DNA of 64,000 bases from Lumbricus rubellus (lineage: Eukaryota > Annelida > Clitellata > Crassiclitellata > Lumbricidae), in NCBI GenBank assembly GCA_945859605.1, contig OX243812.1:51015196-51079195 (forward strand), in the 5' to 3' direction. Below the pieces are notes generated by a model. The model saw only the letters and a program-made list of their open reading frames with translations, did no database searches and was not told the DNA's origin. Shown here in pieces: positions 1 to 11,300 of the stretch. Numbering within the stretch: position 1 is the stretch's first letter; every line of letters begins with the position of its first letter. Position numbers and translations under genes: made by a program.

Positions 1-22
1 CTGGCTTTCTCGATTGCCATGT

Positions 23-222
23 CAGGGTTTTTTAACGTGCAGATGTACATGTAGGCTACACAAAATGTAAAGTTCTAAATGGACTTGTGCAGTTGTAGAA
101 GCACTTCTGTGCCGTTAAAACTAGTTTTAAAAGATAATTTCGTCCTATTTGGTGTTATTCACCATGGAAGATGGGGAAAGAATGGGCTGTGCAGTTCTAA
201 AAATTCTTTTAAAACAGCCTTG
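23..222 (+). mobile_element. hAT-type MITE, family A, copy 1
   Basis: A roughly 200-bp non-coding element starting CAGGGTTTTTTAACGTGC and ending AAAACAGCCTTG. It is flanked by 8-bp direct repeats, TGCCATGT on the left and TGCCACGT on the right (one mismatch). Further copies lie at 7382, 14955 and, inverted, 29091. The 8-bp duplication and CAGGG end are typical of hAT transposons. Confidence 0.75.
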
Positions 223-230
223 TGCCACGT

Positions 231-1070
231 AGGTCTACTTAAATGCTGAATTGGTTCACGGCTCAAGTAAAACGGATTTCCAATAATTATTCAGACGCAC
301 GTTGAAAAAGTGCTTTTTCCGAGGCAACTGCGACATCCGCTCGATCGACCACGAAGAAGCGACTGCCGACTATTTATACAATTACCGCTTCATTTATTTT
401 GACCGTTGACATTAAATCCGCGAAGTATAGTGGCGAATCTGACAGGCAGCTCACAGAGGTAGCCTACTTGTAGCCTTAGACATCAGCGTTAATTTGCTGC
501 TGATAAAATCACGATGACACAGTGACACTATAAATTATTATAGCCAACACGTCGGCGATTTTTCCAACAGGTATGGAGCCATCGTGTCCAGGTACATGTA
601 TGAGGAGGCTTAGAGGCAATCGGTACATCTCTCTATGCTCGCGCTGCGCTCTATACCGAAAACAGTTGACAAGAAGCCGGAAAATGTAGATTTTTTTCAA
701 TTATCAATTCTATAATAGTTCTACTACTAAGCCTACTAAAGAATTAGAACACATGTATATAAGAACTTAGCTTCCATTTTACTGTTGCCACTCCATTGTG
801 AGCGACCTGTGTACGCGCTGAGGAGGAAAGAAAACATGCACCAACTCACCTAGATTCCATCTTCTACTCATCGCGACCTAAATGACACAGCCATAACAGT
901 TGCTCTACCCTCTGACCTACCTTTGACTACATTATACCCCTTGGACAACACTCTGACTCGACGCAGCGCTCGTGAAAAGGCTGGCGCTTTAGAAGTTTGA
1001 CGTTGACCGTTGACGATTACGACTATTTTGAAAGAAGCAATAGCCTAATAGAATATTAATTGACAGACTG
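231..1070. other. No gene seen
   Basis: Short open frames only, none with a recognisable domain or splice context. No repeat identified beyond short AT-rich stretches. Confidence 0.5.
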
Positions 1071-1094
1071 ATGAGTCATGACAGCCAAAGACGT

Positions 1095-1240
1095 TTCTCG
1101 CTTTCTGTCTGTCTCTGTCTGTCTGTCTCTGTCTGTTTTCTCTGTCAGTCTGTCCTTCTGTCGGTCTGTCGGTCTCTTTGTCACTCGGTCTGTCTGTCTT
1201 TATGTCTCTCTGTCTCTCTGTATTTATGTCTCTTTGTCAC

Positions 1241-1295
<55 letters not shown>

Positions 1296-1300
1296 GCAAC
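1095..1300. repeat. CTGT/GTCT microsatellite
   Basis: Imperfect tandem CTGT units ending in a pure (CTGT)n then (CT)n run near 1240-1295. Open frames rich in Leu, Ser, Cys and Val across it are products of the repeat and not genes. Confidence 0.95.
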
Positions 1301-1320
1301 GAAGTTTAAACAAGAACTAA

Positions 1321-3345
1321 ATTATTCCTAAATGCAAGGACTGCAGAATGTCCTTTAGGTTGATACCGTGACGCTACAATTTTGACTTTATTAATCGTAT
1401 TTCAGAACCGTAAACAATTATTGACAATAATTATTGTTCTTGAATTGTTCTCTAACTTGTCTGAATGCAGATCAGCAAGAGAGTTGGTGAAAGAAAAACA
1501 TTCTTAATTGGGATGTTACTGCTACAATCGGGTCTTGTCACCATAATATATGCAGGAAGTGTGGGTCTTAGCGTGTGTCGACTGGGTATAGCTGTAGCCT
1601 ACTCCGTCATATCAAGAATAATTAAGACTGCAGTAGGCCTATGCCCTATAGGCTACAAGGAAGGCTGCATATGTGTTATTTTTAGTCATATATGTTGAAA
1701 ACGATAGAAACTGAATAAAAATGAAATAAAACGTCGTTATTTCCAAAAATAAAACACGAAAAACAGAATTCGAAAAATTGTGACTAAGTTGACTTGTTGC
1801 ATCTTGAAATGCATTTTTAAAATTATAAACTTAACGCAATTTCATTTTAATCAGAAAATAACAGAACTTTGCTAGTAAACACTAAATAAACTGACATTAA
1901 CCCATAATAATTTTTTATTTCTTATAACTTTCCTAAGAAATTTAGAAATTTTAAATATTGAAATTATTTTTGAAATTTAAATTGCAAACGTAGGCCTAAG
2001 TAGGCTACTCATTAGGCTGACATAAACATCAACAATGCAAAACTAAACTGTGTGAGTACATTAGTAGGCCTATAGTCTATGTCACTCTATGAAGTGTAAC
2101 CCCATTTAATAAAAAATGTAGGCTACTTAAGTTTTTTTCATATGCTTATAGGCCTAATAGGCTACAAGAACCTGATATGAATTTTTTACAGATTTTATTT
2201 TTTGTCTTGTGCAATTTAGTATAACGTTAAAACGGGTAAATAATGAAGAAAATTATCTGAATCATTGAAAGTAGCCTACGGACAGACAATGTATAGGACT
2301 TCAAACGATAATAAATTTTAATAAAATAGCCTAAGTATGGACATCGAATAAAAAATGAATGAAAAAGGTCATAATTACAATAAAAAATTAAAATACGGAA
2401 AAACACGATTCGAAAATAAATAAAACGAAAAAACCGTATTTTTTTGAGAATAATAAAAGGCGAAACGTTTTTAAGACGGTTTGTATCTAGGCCTATAATA
2501 ATATGAGTAGGCCTAGGCTAACAGAACATGATTCCGTTTGTATTTGTGAGCTATGAATGGAAATTGTTAGTTGGGAGCTACACACTAGGCCTACATTGTG
2601 TGCGTATGCCTAGGCTACAATTGGTGTTTATATTACTTCTCTATGCACTGATTTGCTGATGAACGAACTGTCTATTTTTAATATAATTTGACACGATAAC
2701 ATGATGTTACACTTAGGGAGGCATTAAACAGACTCCATAGTCTATAGCAAGTAGGCTATTCTGCTGCAAATATAGCCTACATGCATGCTTGTATACACAT
2801 ATCTCATGCAATAATCAATATGATAGGTACCTCATGGACTGTCTCGTCCTAATTAGGCAGACCACATACTGACTTTGTCCACGAGTCCACAATGGAGAAA
2901 TGCCACGAGTTGACTCTCTGGCGCGGATGATTGCAGGCATTTAACCCAGGTGCATGTGTAGGTGACGTTCTAAAAATGTTGTGAACAATTAGGCCTACTG
3001 CATGCATATGCGACTCACATGTAAAGTTGTAAACCGAACTAGCAGCAGACTGCTGTGCAAAGGAATTACCCACTTACTTACATGCGTGAGTGCCAACCAA
3101 ACAATACTCAACTTCATTTGCTGCAACATCCATTCATTCACTGCACAGACTCGATGACACAAACGCTGCTGCTTAAAGTCAGGATAGTGGGGGAATAATC
3201 GTCAGTTATGTAACGGCACATAACGACGCGTGGCGTCATTGGACATAATTATTATGCGGCGTTTTTATGCCCAATATGCAGTTGTTGGTCATATTATGAA
3301 CCTGCCTGACGGCAGAGAACCAAAGAAGAAGAAGATGTAAGAGGC
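1321..3345. other. AT-rich stretch without a gene
   Basis: About 2 kb, very AT-rich between 1700 and 2700, with scattered TAGGCCTA palindromes. I see no coding exon, RNA gene or bounded transposon. Confidence 0.5.
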
Positions 3346-4649
3346 TGAGGGCCGGATTAATAAGTGTGGGGCCCTGTTCGAAAGTTTTTTTAGTGGTCTT
3401 CGGCCAAAAAATCTCATGACCTTGTTTTGATCGTTTGGTCGAAATTTCTTTAGAATATACAGCTTTTTCCCTCCGAAAATAGCTGACTACCCTTTTTAGT
3501 CGTTTGGTCGAAATTTCCTCACAATATACCAGTGTTGTGTGTTGGGGTCCCCTAAAGTGTGGGGGGCCCTGTTCGGCCGAACATGTTCAGTGGCGGCGCC
3601 AGGGGGGCTAGGGGGGCTAAGCCCCCCCTATCGGCGGCTCAGCCCCCAAAAAAAAACTAAACGAGGAAAATCTCTACAACTGCTAACTTCGAATAAGAAA
3701 GCTAGACAGTGACCAACGGCAATGAAATCACTAATCATAGCGTAGAGGGCTTATCCTAATAGAATCCACCGCATATAATATTTTGCCAAATATCCCCCCC
3801 CCCCGACCCGTCATGAGGTTATGTATACCATAATTTATTATGTAGCCCGCCGGCTGGCTGAGGGTCTACACCAGTAGTCTTATACAATCACATGCAAAAT
3901 GGGGTTTTCAATTAGCAGCAGCACTCATGGTGAGACTTTTGGGGCTTGGTAACGGTCCCCAAGTTTGTGGTCAAACCCGGTCCTAGGGTGTGCGGGGCCT
4001 AAGACAGCAAGAGATTCTCTGAAAAGGGTTCTGAAGCAGAACATTTACGAAGTTGATTTCCTGCCAATATGGTAAGTAGGCCTACTGTATTATCATAGGC
4101 TTTGATATTCTAGAAAACCTGAATTCTACCGGTAGGCCTAGCCCGGGGCTGAAAGTGGTTTGGAAAGTTGCCTGGTCTGACTTTGAGCCGAAAATTTTCA
4201 GAAATCTTGTTTCGTTATTCGCCCAGAATGGTAGAAATTTCTCCCATTTTTGGTACCTGACGACCTTTTAAGTCATTAATTTTTGCCCATAAAATTTTTA
4301 AATCATACCATTTTTACCTATTTCTTTTGTTCGATGACCTGTTGTTTTTAGTTGTTTGCCCAACAAATTGTTAAGACTTGCTTCTCGGCTGATACCCGGC
4401 ACCAGCAGGTCAAGAAAATCAATGCCGGGTCGCAGACCCTGACAGACCCGGCTCACTTTCAGCTCTGGCCTACAGCCTATACTTGTACACTGTAGTTGTG
4501 ACTCGCTTTATTTGCAGACTCATGGGTGGAGTTTGGTCTCAGCTCGGGAGGGGGGGGGCTAAATCAATGTTCCGCGGATCTCCATTATAATAATAGTCAA
4601 GTCAACTTCAAAACAGCAGGTCGTTGATAACACCAGAATCAAAATTATG

Positions 4650-6135
4650 ACCTTACCCACCGGAGAATCGTTGGGAACACTAAATCAAAATAATATCCTT
4701 AGACACCCGAAAATTGTAGATAACACTGGAAACAAAATATGTCCTTAGACACCCGACAATCTTTTGCAACACTGGAATCAAAATGATATCCGTAAACAAT
4801 AAACACCCGAAAATCGTTGATAACACTGAGATGAAAATAAAGTCCTTAGACACCCGAAAATCGTTGGTAGCACTGAAATCAAATTGATATCCTTAGACAC
4901 CCGAAAAACGTTGATAACACTGGAATCAAAATAAAGTCCTTAGACACCCGAAACTCGTTGGTAATACTGGAATCAAAATAATATCCTTAGACACCCGAAA
5001 ATCGTTAATAACACTGGAATCAAAACGATGTTTTAGACACCCGAAAATGGTTGATAACAGTATAATCAAAATGTTGTTTTTAGACACCCGAAAATCGTTG
5101 GGGTAATACTGGAATCAAAATGATATTCTTAGACACCCGAAAATCGTTTATAGCAATGGAATAAAAAAATGTCCTTAGACACCCGAAAATCGCTGATAAC
5201 ACTATAATCAAAGTGATGTTCTTAGACACCCAAACATTTTTGGTAACACTTAAGTTAAAATTATATCCTTAGACACCCGAAAATTGTTGTTTGCACTGGA
5301 ATCAAAACGATGTTCTTAGACACCCGAAACTCGTTGGTATTACTGGAATCAAAATGATATCTTTAGACACCCGAAAATCGTTGATAGTAATGCAATCAAA
5401 AAGATGTTTTAGACACCCGAAAATCGTTGACAACAGTATAATCAAAATGATGTTCTTAGACACCCGAAAATTATTGGTAGTACTGGAATCAGAATGATAT
5501 CCTTAGACACCCAAAAATCGTTGATAACAATTGAATCAAAATAATGTCCTTAGACACCCGAAAATCGTTGATAACACTATAATCAAAGTGATGTTCTTAG
5601 ACACTCGAAAATCGTTGATAACAATTACAATCAAAATGATGTTCTTAGACACCCGAAAATTATTGGTAATACTGGAATCAGAATGATATCCTTAGACACC
5701 CAAAAATTGTTGATAACATTTGAATCAAAATAATGTCCTTAGACACCCGAAAATCGTTGATAACACTATAATCAAAGTGATGTTCTTAGACACTCGAAAA
5801 TCGTTGATAACAATTACAATCAAAATGATGTCCTTAGACACCCGAAAATCGTTGGTAACACTTAAGTTGAAATGATATCCTTTGACACCCGAATATTTTT
5901 GTTTGCACTGGAATCAAAACGATGTTCTTAGACACCCAAAACTCGTTGGTAATACTGGAATCAAAATGATATCTTTAGACACCCGAAAATCGTTGATAAT
6001 ACTGCAATCAAAATAATGTCCTTAGACACCCGAAAATCGTTGATAACAGTATAATCTAAATGATGTTCTTAGACACCCGAAAATCATTGGTAATACTGGA
6101 ATCAAAATAATGTCCTTAGACGCCCGAAAAGGTGT
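4650..6135. repeat. 47-bp satellite array inside a hAT element
   Basis: About 30 head-to-tail units of 45-48 bp, each containing TTAGACACCCGAAAATCGTT followed by a variable segment such as GATAACACTGGAATCAAAAT. Units differ by scattered substitutions and small indels. Two or three higher-order groupings look repeated, for example 5400-5640 against 5640-5840. Confidence 0.93.
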
Positions 6136-6139
6136 TTTA

Positions 6140-6400
6140 AAAAAATTGGACGACTAAAATTATGTCTTCAGAAATTTTAACAGCTAAAAATGGTGTCTGC
6201 AGAAATTTTGACAACAAAAAAACGTCTTCAAATATTTTGAAAACTAAAGTAAGGTGCCATCAAAAATTTTGACAAATAAAAAAAGATTTCTTCAGAAATT
6301 TTGACACCTAATCAAAGGTATCTTCATACATTTTTACGACTAAAAAAGGTGCTTTCAGACATCTTGACGACTAAAAAGTCGTCAGAAATTCTCCGCCGAA
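6140..6400. repeat. Degenerate 30-35-bp tandem repeat
   Basis: About eight poor copies of a unit resembling TCAGAAATTTTGACGACTAA, directly after the 47-bp array and inside the same hAT element. Confidence 0.7.
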
Positions 6401-6832
6401 GAAGCACTACAGAAATCAAATCTTGGCTACGGCCTTGGAGGCTGGAGGAAGTTGTGCAGTTCAATAAATTTCTTTAAAAACCCGTGCATTCTTATACTGG
6501 TAGTCGGCGACACTTCAAAACGAGTTCTTGTTGAAGGTTTCATGATTTTATCGTTCGTAAATAGCTGGCAAAAAAGAGCCTAAAATGGCTCCAGTTGAGG
6601 TCAACAAACCTAAAAAATGCGTTGGCGGCTGGGGCTCCGCCCCAGACCCCGCTAAGGGAGCTTACGACGCTCCCCCAGACCCCTAGTCGGTGTGGGCTTC
6701 GTGCCTTCGGCACTCAAAGCTTCGCGCCCTCGGCGTTTGGTTAAAAAAGCCATTTTTTTCTGCCTTGGGGCTTCAGCCTTCCCAAACCTGAATTCCTGGC
6801 GCCGCCACTGAACATGTTGAACATGCCTTAAA

Positions 6833-7373
6833 CCGGTCCTGGGCTGAGGAGTGAATTACGGTTTAAGGTCCATAGTAGCATAAAACGATTGTTCAGCTAA
6901 GGACACCGTAAGGCACCCTTGACATGAGATTTTAACGTTCTTTCCCGGCAAAGTAAAATCTTGGGTGCGACGTGGTCGCAGGTTAAAATGTCGAAGACTG
7001 TGGTAGCAAAATTATATATCGTCGAACTTGCTCATAAGCACAGCTTTCAGTAGGGTTAGATGTGTGTGTTGTGTGTGTGCGATTTGCGGGGAGGCCTATA
7101 CTGAGATTTTCCTGCAGTTCTTAATCTCTAGTCTTATAGCATGTAAATATTTCGCAGCAAGCCTACGACATAAATAAATAAGCAGCATGATCTATGGATG
7201 CGCGTCTTTCCCAGTTGGCTACATATAAGTTTATATAGCCTATATATACAACATGTAATAATTATATAATTATATGTAAATATGTGTGTGCGTGTGTGTT
7301 ATTATGCAAGTGACTTACATGTAATCACCAGGTATGTAGCTTCGGGATTCTGAACTATCGCAGAAGGGCTTTC
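6833..7373. other. No gene seen
   Basis: Single-copy-looking sequence with short TG and AT runs near 7060 and 7240. No exon recognised. Confidence 0.5.
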
Positions 7374-7381
7374 AAAAAATG

Positions 7382-7575
7382 CAGGGCTTTTTTAACGTGC
7401 AATTGTACACAAAATGTGCAGTTCTAAATGGATTTGTGCAGTTGTAGAAGCACTTCTGTGCAGTTAAAACTAGCAAAAATGGTCATTGTCCTCCGATTGG
7501 AAGTTATTTACCATGGAGGATGGGAAGGAAAAGAAGGAGTTGTGCAGTTCTAAAAATTCTTTTTAAACAGCCATG
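7382..7575 (+). mobile_element. hAT-type MITE, family A, copy 2
   Basis: Starts CAGGGCTTTTTTAACGTGC and ends TTTAAACAGCCATG. Flanking 8-mers AAAAAATG (7374-7381) and AGAAAATG (7576-7583) differ at one base, as expected of an aged target-site duplication. Confidence 0.8.
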
Positions 7576-7583
7576 AGAAAATG

Positions 7584-8276
7584 TTATGTTGAAAGCTCGT
7601 GGATTACGTCATCTTATCGACATCTTGAGCACCTCAGAGCAGCTGCATATGCGATGCATTTTGGTGTTAGTAGATCTATTAGCCTATTATCATATTATCT
7701 TATTAGCCTGTTGTGCGATTATTAGGCTACGGAGATCAAAATTAGGCCTAATAAAGACTGAAGACACATAGGCTAATTCGAACACTTTTTTCGTCAAGAC
7801 AGATTATCTCACATAATGAATGATCGTTTAACGTTCACAACAGTGTTTGTAAAAGTTGCTCTTTAAGCAAGCAAGTAAGTACGTAAGTAATTATATTCTT
7901 TGCAAAACCAATAACCCTCTTTATACTTTGGACTACAGGCATCCAATAGGCAGTGACGACGTATAATAGACATCCTAACAATAAATGTCTTCAGAACTAT
8001 ACCCTGTCGGTTCTGGGATTAAATGGTCATGAGCACGAGGACGTAAGTAGTAGACCTACATGGTTTTAACTTTTAGTAGCAGTCAGCACAGAACGTGGCA
8101 CAGGTTCGTCTAGATACACGGCCCTAGAGGATCTAGTGTCGTCTAGTTCGATAGCGTGTTCTATGTTGAACCATGTCCGTCAAAATACGATGTATTATGT
8201 CTCATTGTTTGGATTGCTGTGAAGTTGCGGTTGGCATAGGTTCCTCCTTCCTCTTCTGTCCAAAGCATTTGAATCT
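7584..8276. other. 3' flank of the guanylyl cyclase gene
   Basis: Downstream of the cyclase stop codon on the minus strand; any 3' UTR should lie here. I see no clear polyadenylation signal that I would defend and no other gene. Confidence 0.45.
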
Positions 8277-8324
8277 CTACTTTGCAGAGTCTTCCAGCCA
8301 ATATGTCATCTGAATTCCTTTGCC
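8277..8324 (-). CDS. Guanylyl cyclase exon 22: C-terminus and stop
   Basis: Encodes [15 protein letters not shown] then TAG, matching the family ending GKGxxxTYWL. Acceptor TTGACAG. The cyclase ends soon after its catalytic domain with no C-terminal extension. Confidence 0.88.
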   Translation of the reverse strand, partial: GKGIQMTYWLEDSAK

Positions 8325-11300
8325 CTGTCAATGGAATATTTACAAATATCTATTGGTCTTTATATACAATGTGTGTACACAGCGGCAAAAACCGAGACAG
8401 TTTTGGCTGTTCTGCTAGGCTAGGAGGCTGGAAATACTTTTAATACATTTAAATACATTCTAGATTATCAGAATTTAGCACGAACCACTGGAAATAATTA
8501 TATGTAGGAGATTCACCTTCTAGGGACGCGGGTTTCTCAGGCTTATGTATTGATCAATTATTTTCGTGCCACATCACCCGCTCATAAACATTCATAGTGG
8601 AACGGATTGATAATTGCGAGTGAACGAATAGTTGCTGATACTGTGAGTTTCACGTTTACTTCGATAGTAAGGGATCAAACTATACTCTAATGTGTTACAT
8701 CTGAAGCGCATAATATACCCCAGAGAATTTGCTACCACGGGTCATGCAAAATCAGTCCTAAGAGATGATATCTCATTCTAACAATTTGTATGTCCTACCT
8801 TGACCTCAATTTCTCCTCGTTGTGTCATCTTGAAACCAACTCCTGATTCCACAAGTGCCTTATGAGCAGATTCGCTCACTTGGATGCACATTGCTGTATA
8901 AACAGATACATGTAGGAAGATTTTAAAAAACAAGCGAGCCTTCAGCATGCATCAAAAATTCTCCAAATGTATCTCAGGATCCAAAAGTGCAACAAATAGA
9001 ATATTTAATCCCCCTTACGCATCACAATAACAATATCTTATATTTATTTTATTGAGCGATTACTTTATTTGGCTTTGAACACGGATACGGAACTCCATAA
9101 GAACTGCTTCTTAAGTTGCCCGCAGTAGTCCTTAATTGAAACCACTGCACAGAATATGTTGTTAACTGCTGCGTATAATTGACAGCAAATTAATTTTCTA
9201 TAAGCTTACAATAAACGAAACTAAGATACAGTGCTGCAACCCAACAAATGATTTACACCATGAAAAGTCTTTACCTGTATCAATCAATCAATCAATCAAA
9301 ATTTATATAGGGCCCATTCAAGGTACCTACTCAGAGGCGCTACCGGCCGAGATATGCTAATCCATAGTCGCGAGCATTAGTAGACAGCTTATAAGCTTAT
9401 ATTAATATTATTGGCTATCCGCTAACCTTTCCCGGTGGACTCCATGCGACTGGCGGTGTTGACGGTGTCTCCGAACAGACAATATCTGGGCATCTTAAGT
9501 CCGACGATTCCTGCAACGACCGGACCAGAGTTCATTCCAATGCGAATCTCCAACGGTTGATTGGGACGATGGCGAATCTTGAATGATCTCACCCTCTCTC
9601 GGATACTCAACGACATACTCGCGATCTCAGATGCATGACGCGCATTCGCCACAGGAACTCCACTCGCTACCATGTAAGCGTCGCCTATCGTCTCAACCTA
9701 ACACAGAAAAACTGACTGCTTTGCATGGACATTACCCTTAGTTGAACAATCAAGATTTACATACATGTAGCCCCTACCCCGCTTCAGACCCCCTGATTAA
9801 GAGGAGAAACAATTCTCAGTAGGCTACCGGGTAGTTAGTGAAATTGAGAACAGTTAGGGATGGTAAATAGCCAGAGGGAGCCAATTACGATTAGGCAGTT
9901 TCGTCTCTTTCGTTGTAACGGGTTGGGTTTCGCTATTTGAAACTGGCAGCAATTCAATCACATCACAACATCACTTAAGACTTTCAACATGAGTATGAGA
10001 TATTCCATAAGTATGCTGCCAAATTAGGCTACCTACGGTGCTTTTCAAATTGAAAATACTTTTGAAAATCGTAGCCTACAAGTGCATTTTATAATAGCTA
10101 AAAAAGGTCTACCAACTTTGCATAAACATTTCCTGTCAATTAATATACGAAATATATTATATATAGGTCTACATGTTTGGAGTTCAAATAATGTATCTTT
10201 GCAACTACATTCCTAACTTCTTACCTTGTAGACGTTGTACATTGAAATGACTCCGTCAAATGTCGTGTACAGATCATTGAGTAGCGACACAACTTGCATC
10301 GGTGAACTTTCTGCAGCCAAAGTCGTAAAGGAAACGATATCAGAAAAGTAGATGGACACTTCAGGAAACGTTTCCGGATGAACGTTTGAACCGGACTTCA
10401 ACTTATCAGCCACGTACCTGAAACGCAGCTACGAATCAGATTAACTCTTTACCGCCAATGATTAACCCTCGGGCTACCAAGCTTTTTTTGTAACACTGAC
10501 TACCAAGGGGGTGGGTGGTTACCACCCCCCCCCTGGATTTTGGGTTTGGTTTGAGATATCATAACTTGTAATACACCAATGGATTCAGCATTCATTTCTG
10601 CACAAAATGGTATATTTAGGTTTAAAATATATGAAAGCACCCCGAAGTTATGAATTTTTTACCGTAGGCACCCGTCGATTCCACAAAATGTATACTTTCG
10701 CATAAGCAAAATATTAGATTCTGTGTTTTTAACATAATTTATTTGTTTAAAAATAGTTTACATATAATAAAGTCCAATATCCAACTATAAAAACTAGTAA
10801 TAAAATAGTTTTAATTACAATAAAAAGAAAAAAAACATGTATTAGCTGCTGAAAAACGTTTACGCAGACTTATCGGTTTGCGTTGTAAAAAAAACCCAAC
10901 ATTTTCACACATTTAAATTTATTTTGAGCACTTCCGGTCATCAAATATCAAATTAATTAGAATCAAAAAATAGCCCTAAGTGCCCTCTATAGAATGGCAT
11001 AATTTATTTCTCTTGAAAAATTAATTATGAATAATTTTTAATAGGAAAAACATGAAAATGTTATGAAAATAAAACACCTTTTTATTTGTTTTAATTTATT
11101 TTGAGCACTTCCGGTTGTCAAAAGACAACTCCGTGACCACCAAAATGTAGCCCCGCATTCCCTCTACAGAATGGTGTAATTTGTGTCTCTTCATGTCAAA
11201 GGACGGATAAGATATAGCCGATAATCTAAGGGGGGTGGTATCCACCCCCCCTGGTGCCTCGGGTATATCGGGTATAACTTTTGAATGGTATGGTATATCA

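Larger units (their letters stand above)
3588..6810 (+). mobile_element. hAT-type element carrying a satellite array
   Basis: Begins CAGTGGCGGCGCCAGG and ends with its reverse complement CCTGGCGCCGCCACTG. An exact 8-bp target-site duplication AACATGTT flanks it at 3580-3587 and 6811-6818. No transposase is visible. The interior is G-rich ends around a long tandem array, making this a non-autonomous element. A 271-bp relative is at 24477. Confidence 0.88.
3353..6832 (+). mobile_element. Probable outer hAT-like element, split by a second element
   Basis: The left end reads GGGCCGGATTAA near 3350, and the right end reads TTAAACCGGTCCTG near 6819-6832, so the ends are inverted repeats of the hAT CAGGGCCGG type. 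The sequence GGCTGAGG occurs at both outer borders, but the left border is ambiguous. The 3588-6810 element lies inside it. Confidence 0.45.

Noticed and set aside
4650..6135. CRISPR-like array
   Set aside because: The regular repeats could suggest one, but there are no unique spacers: the whole 47-bp unit is repeated, and the host is an animal.
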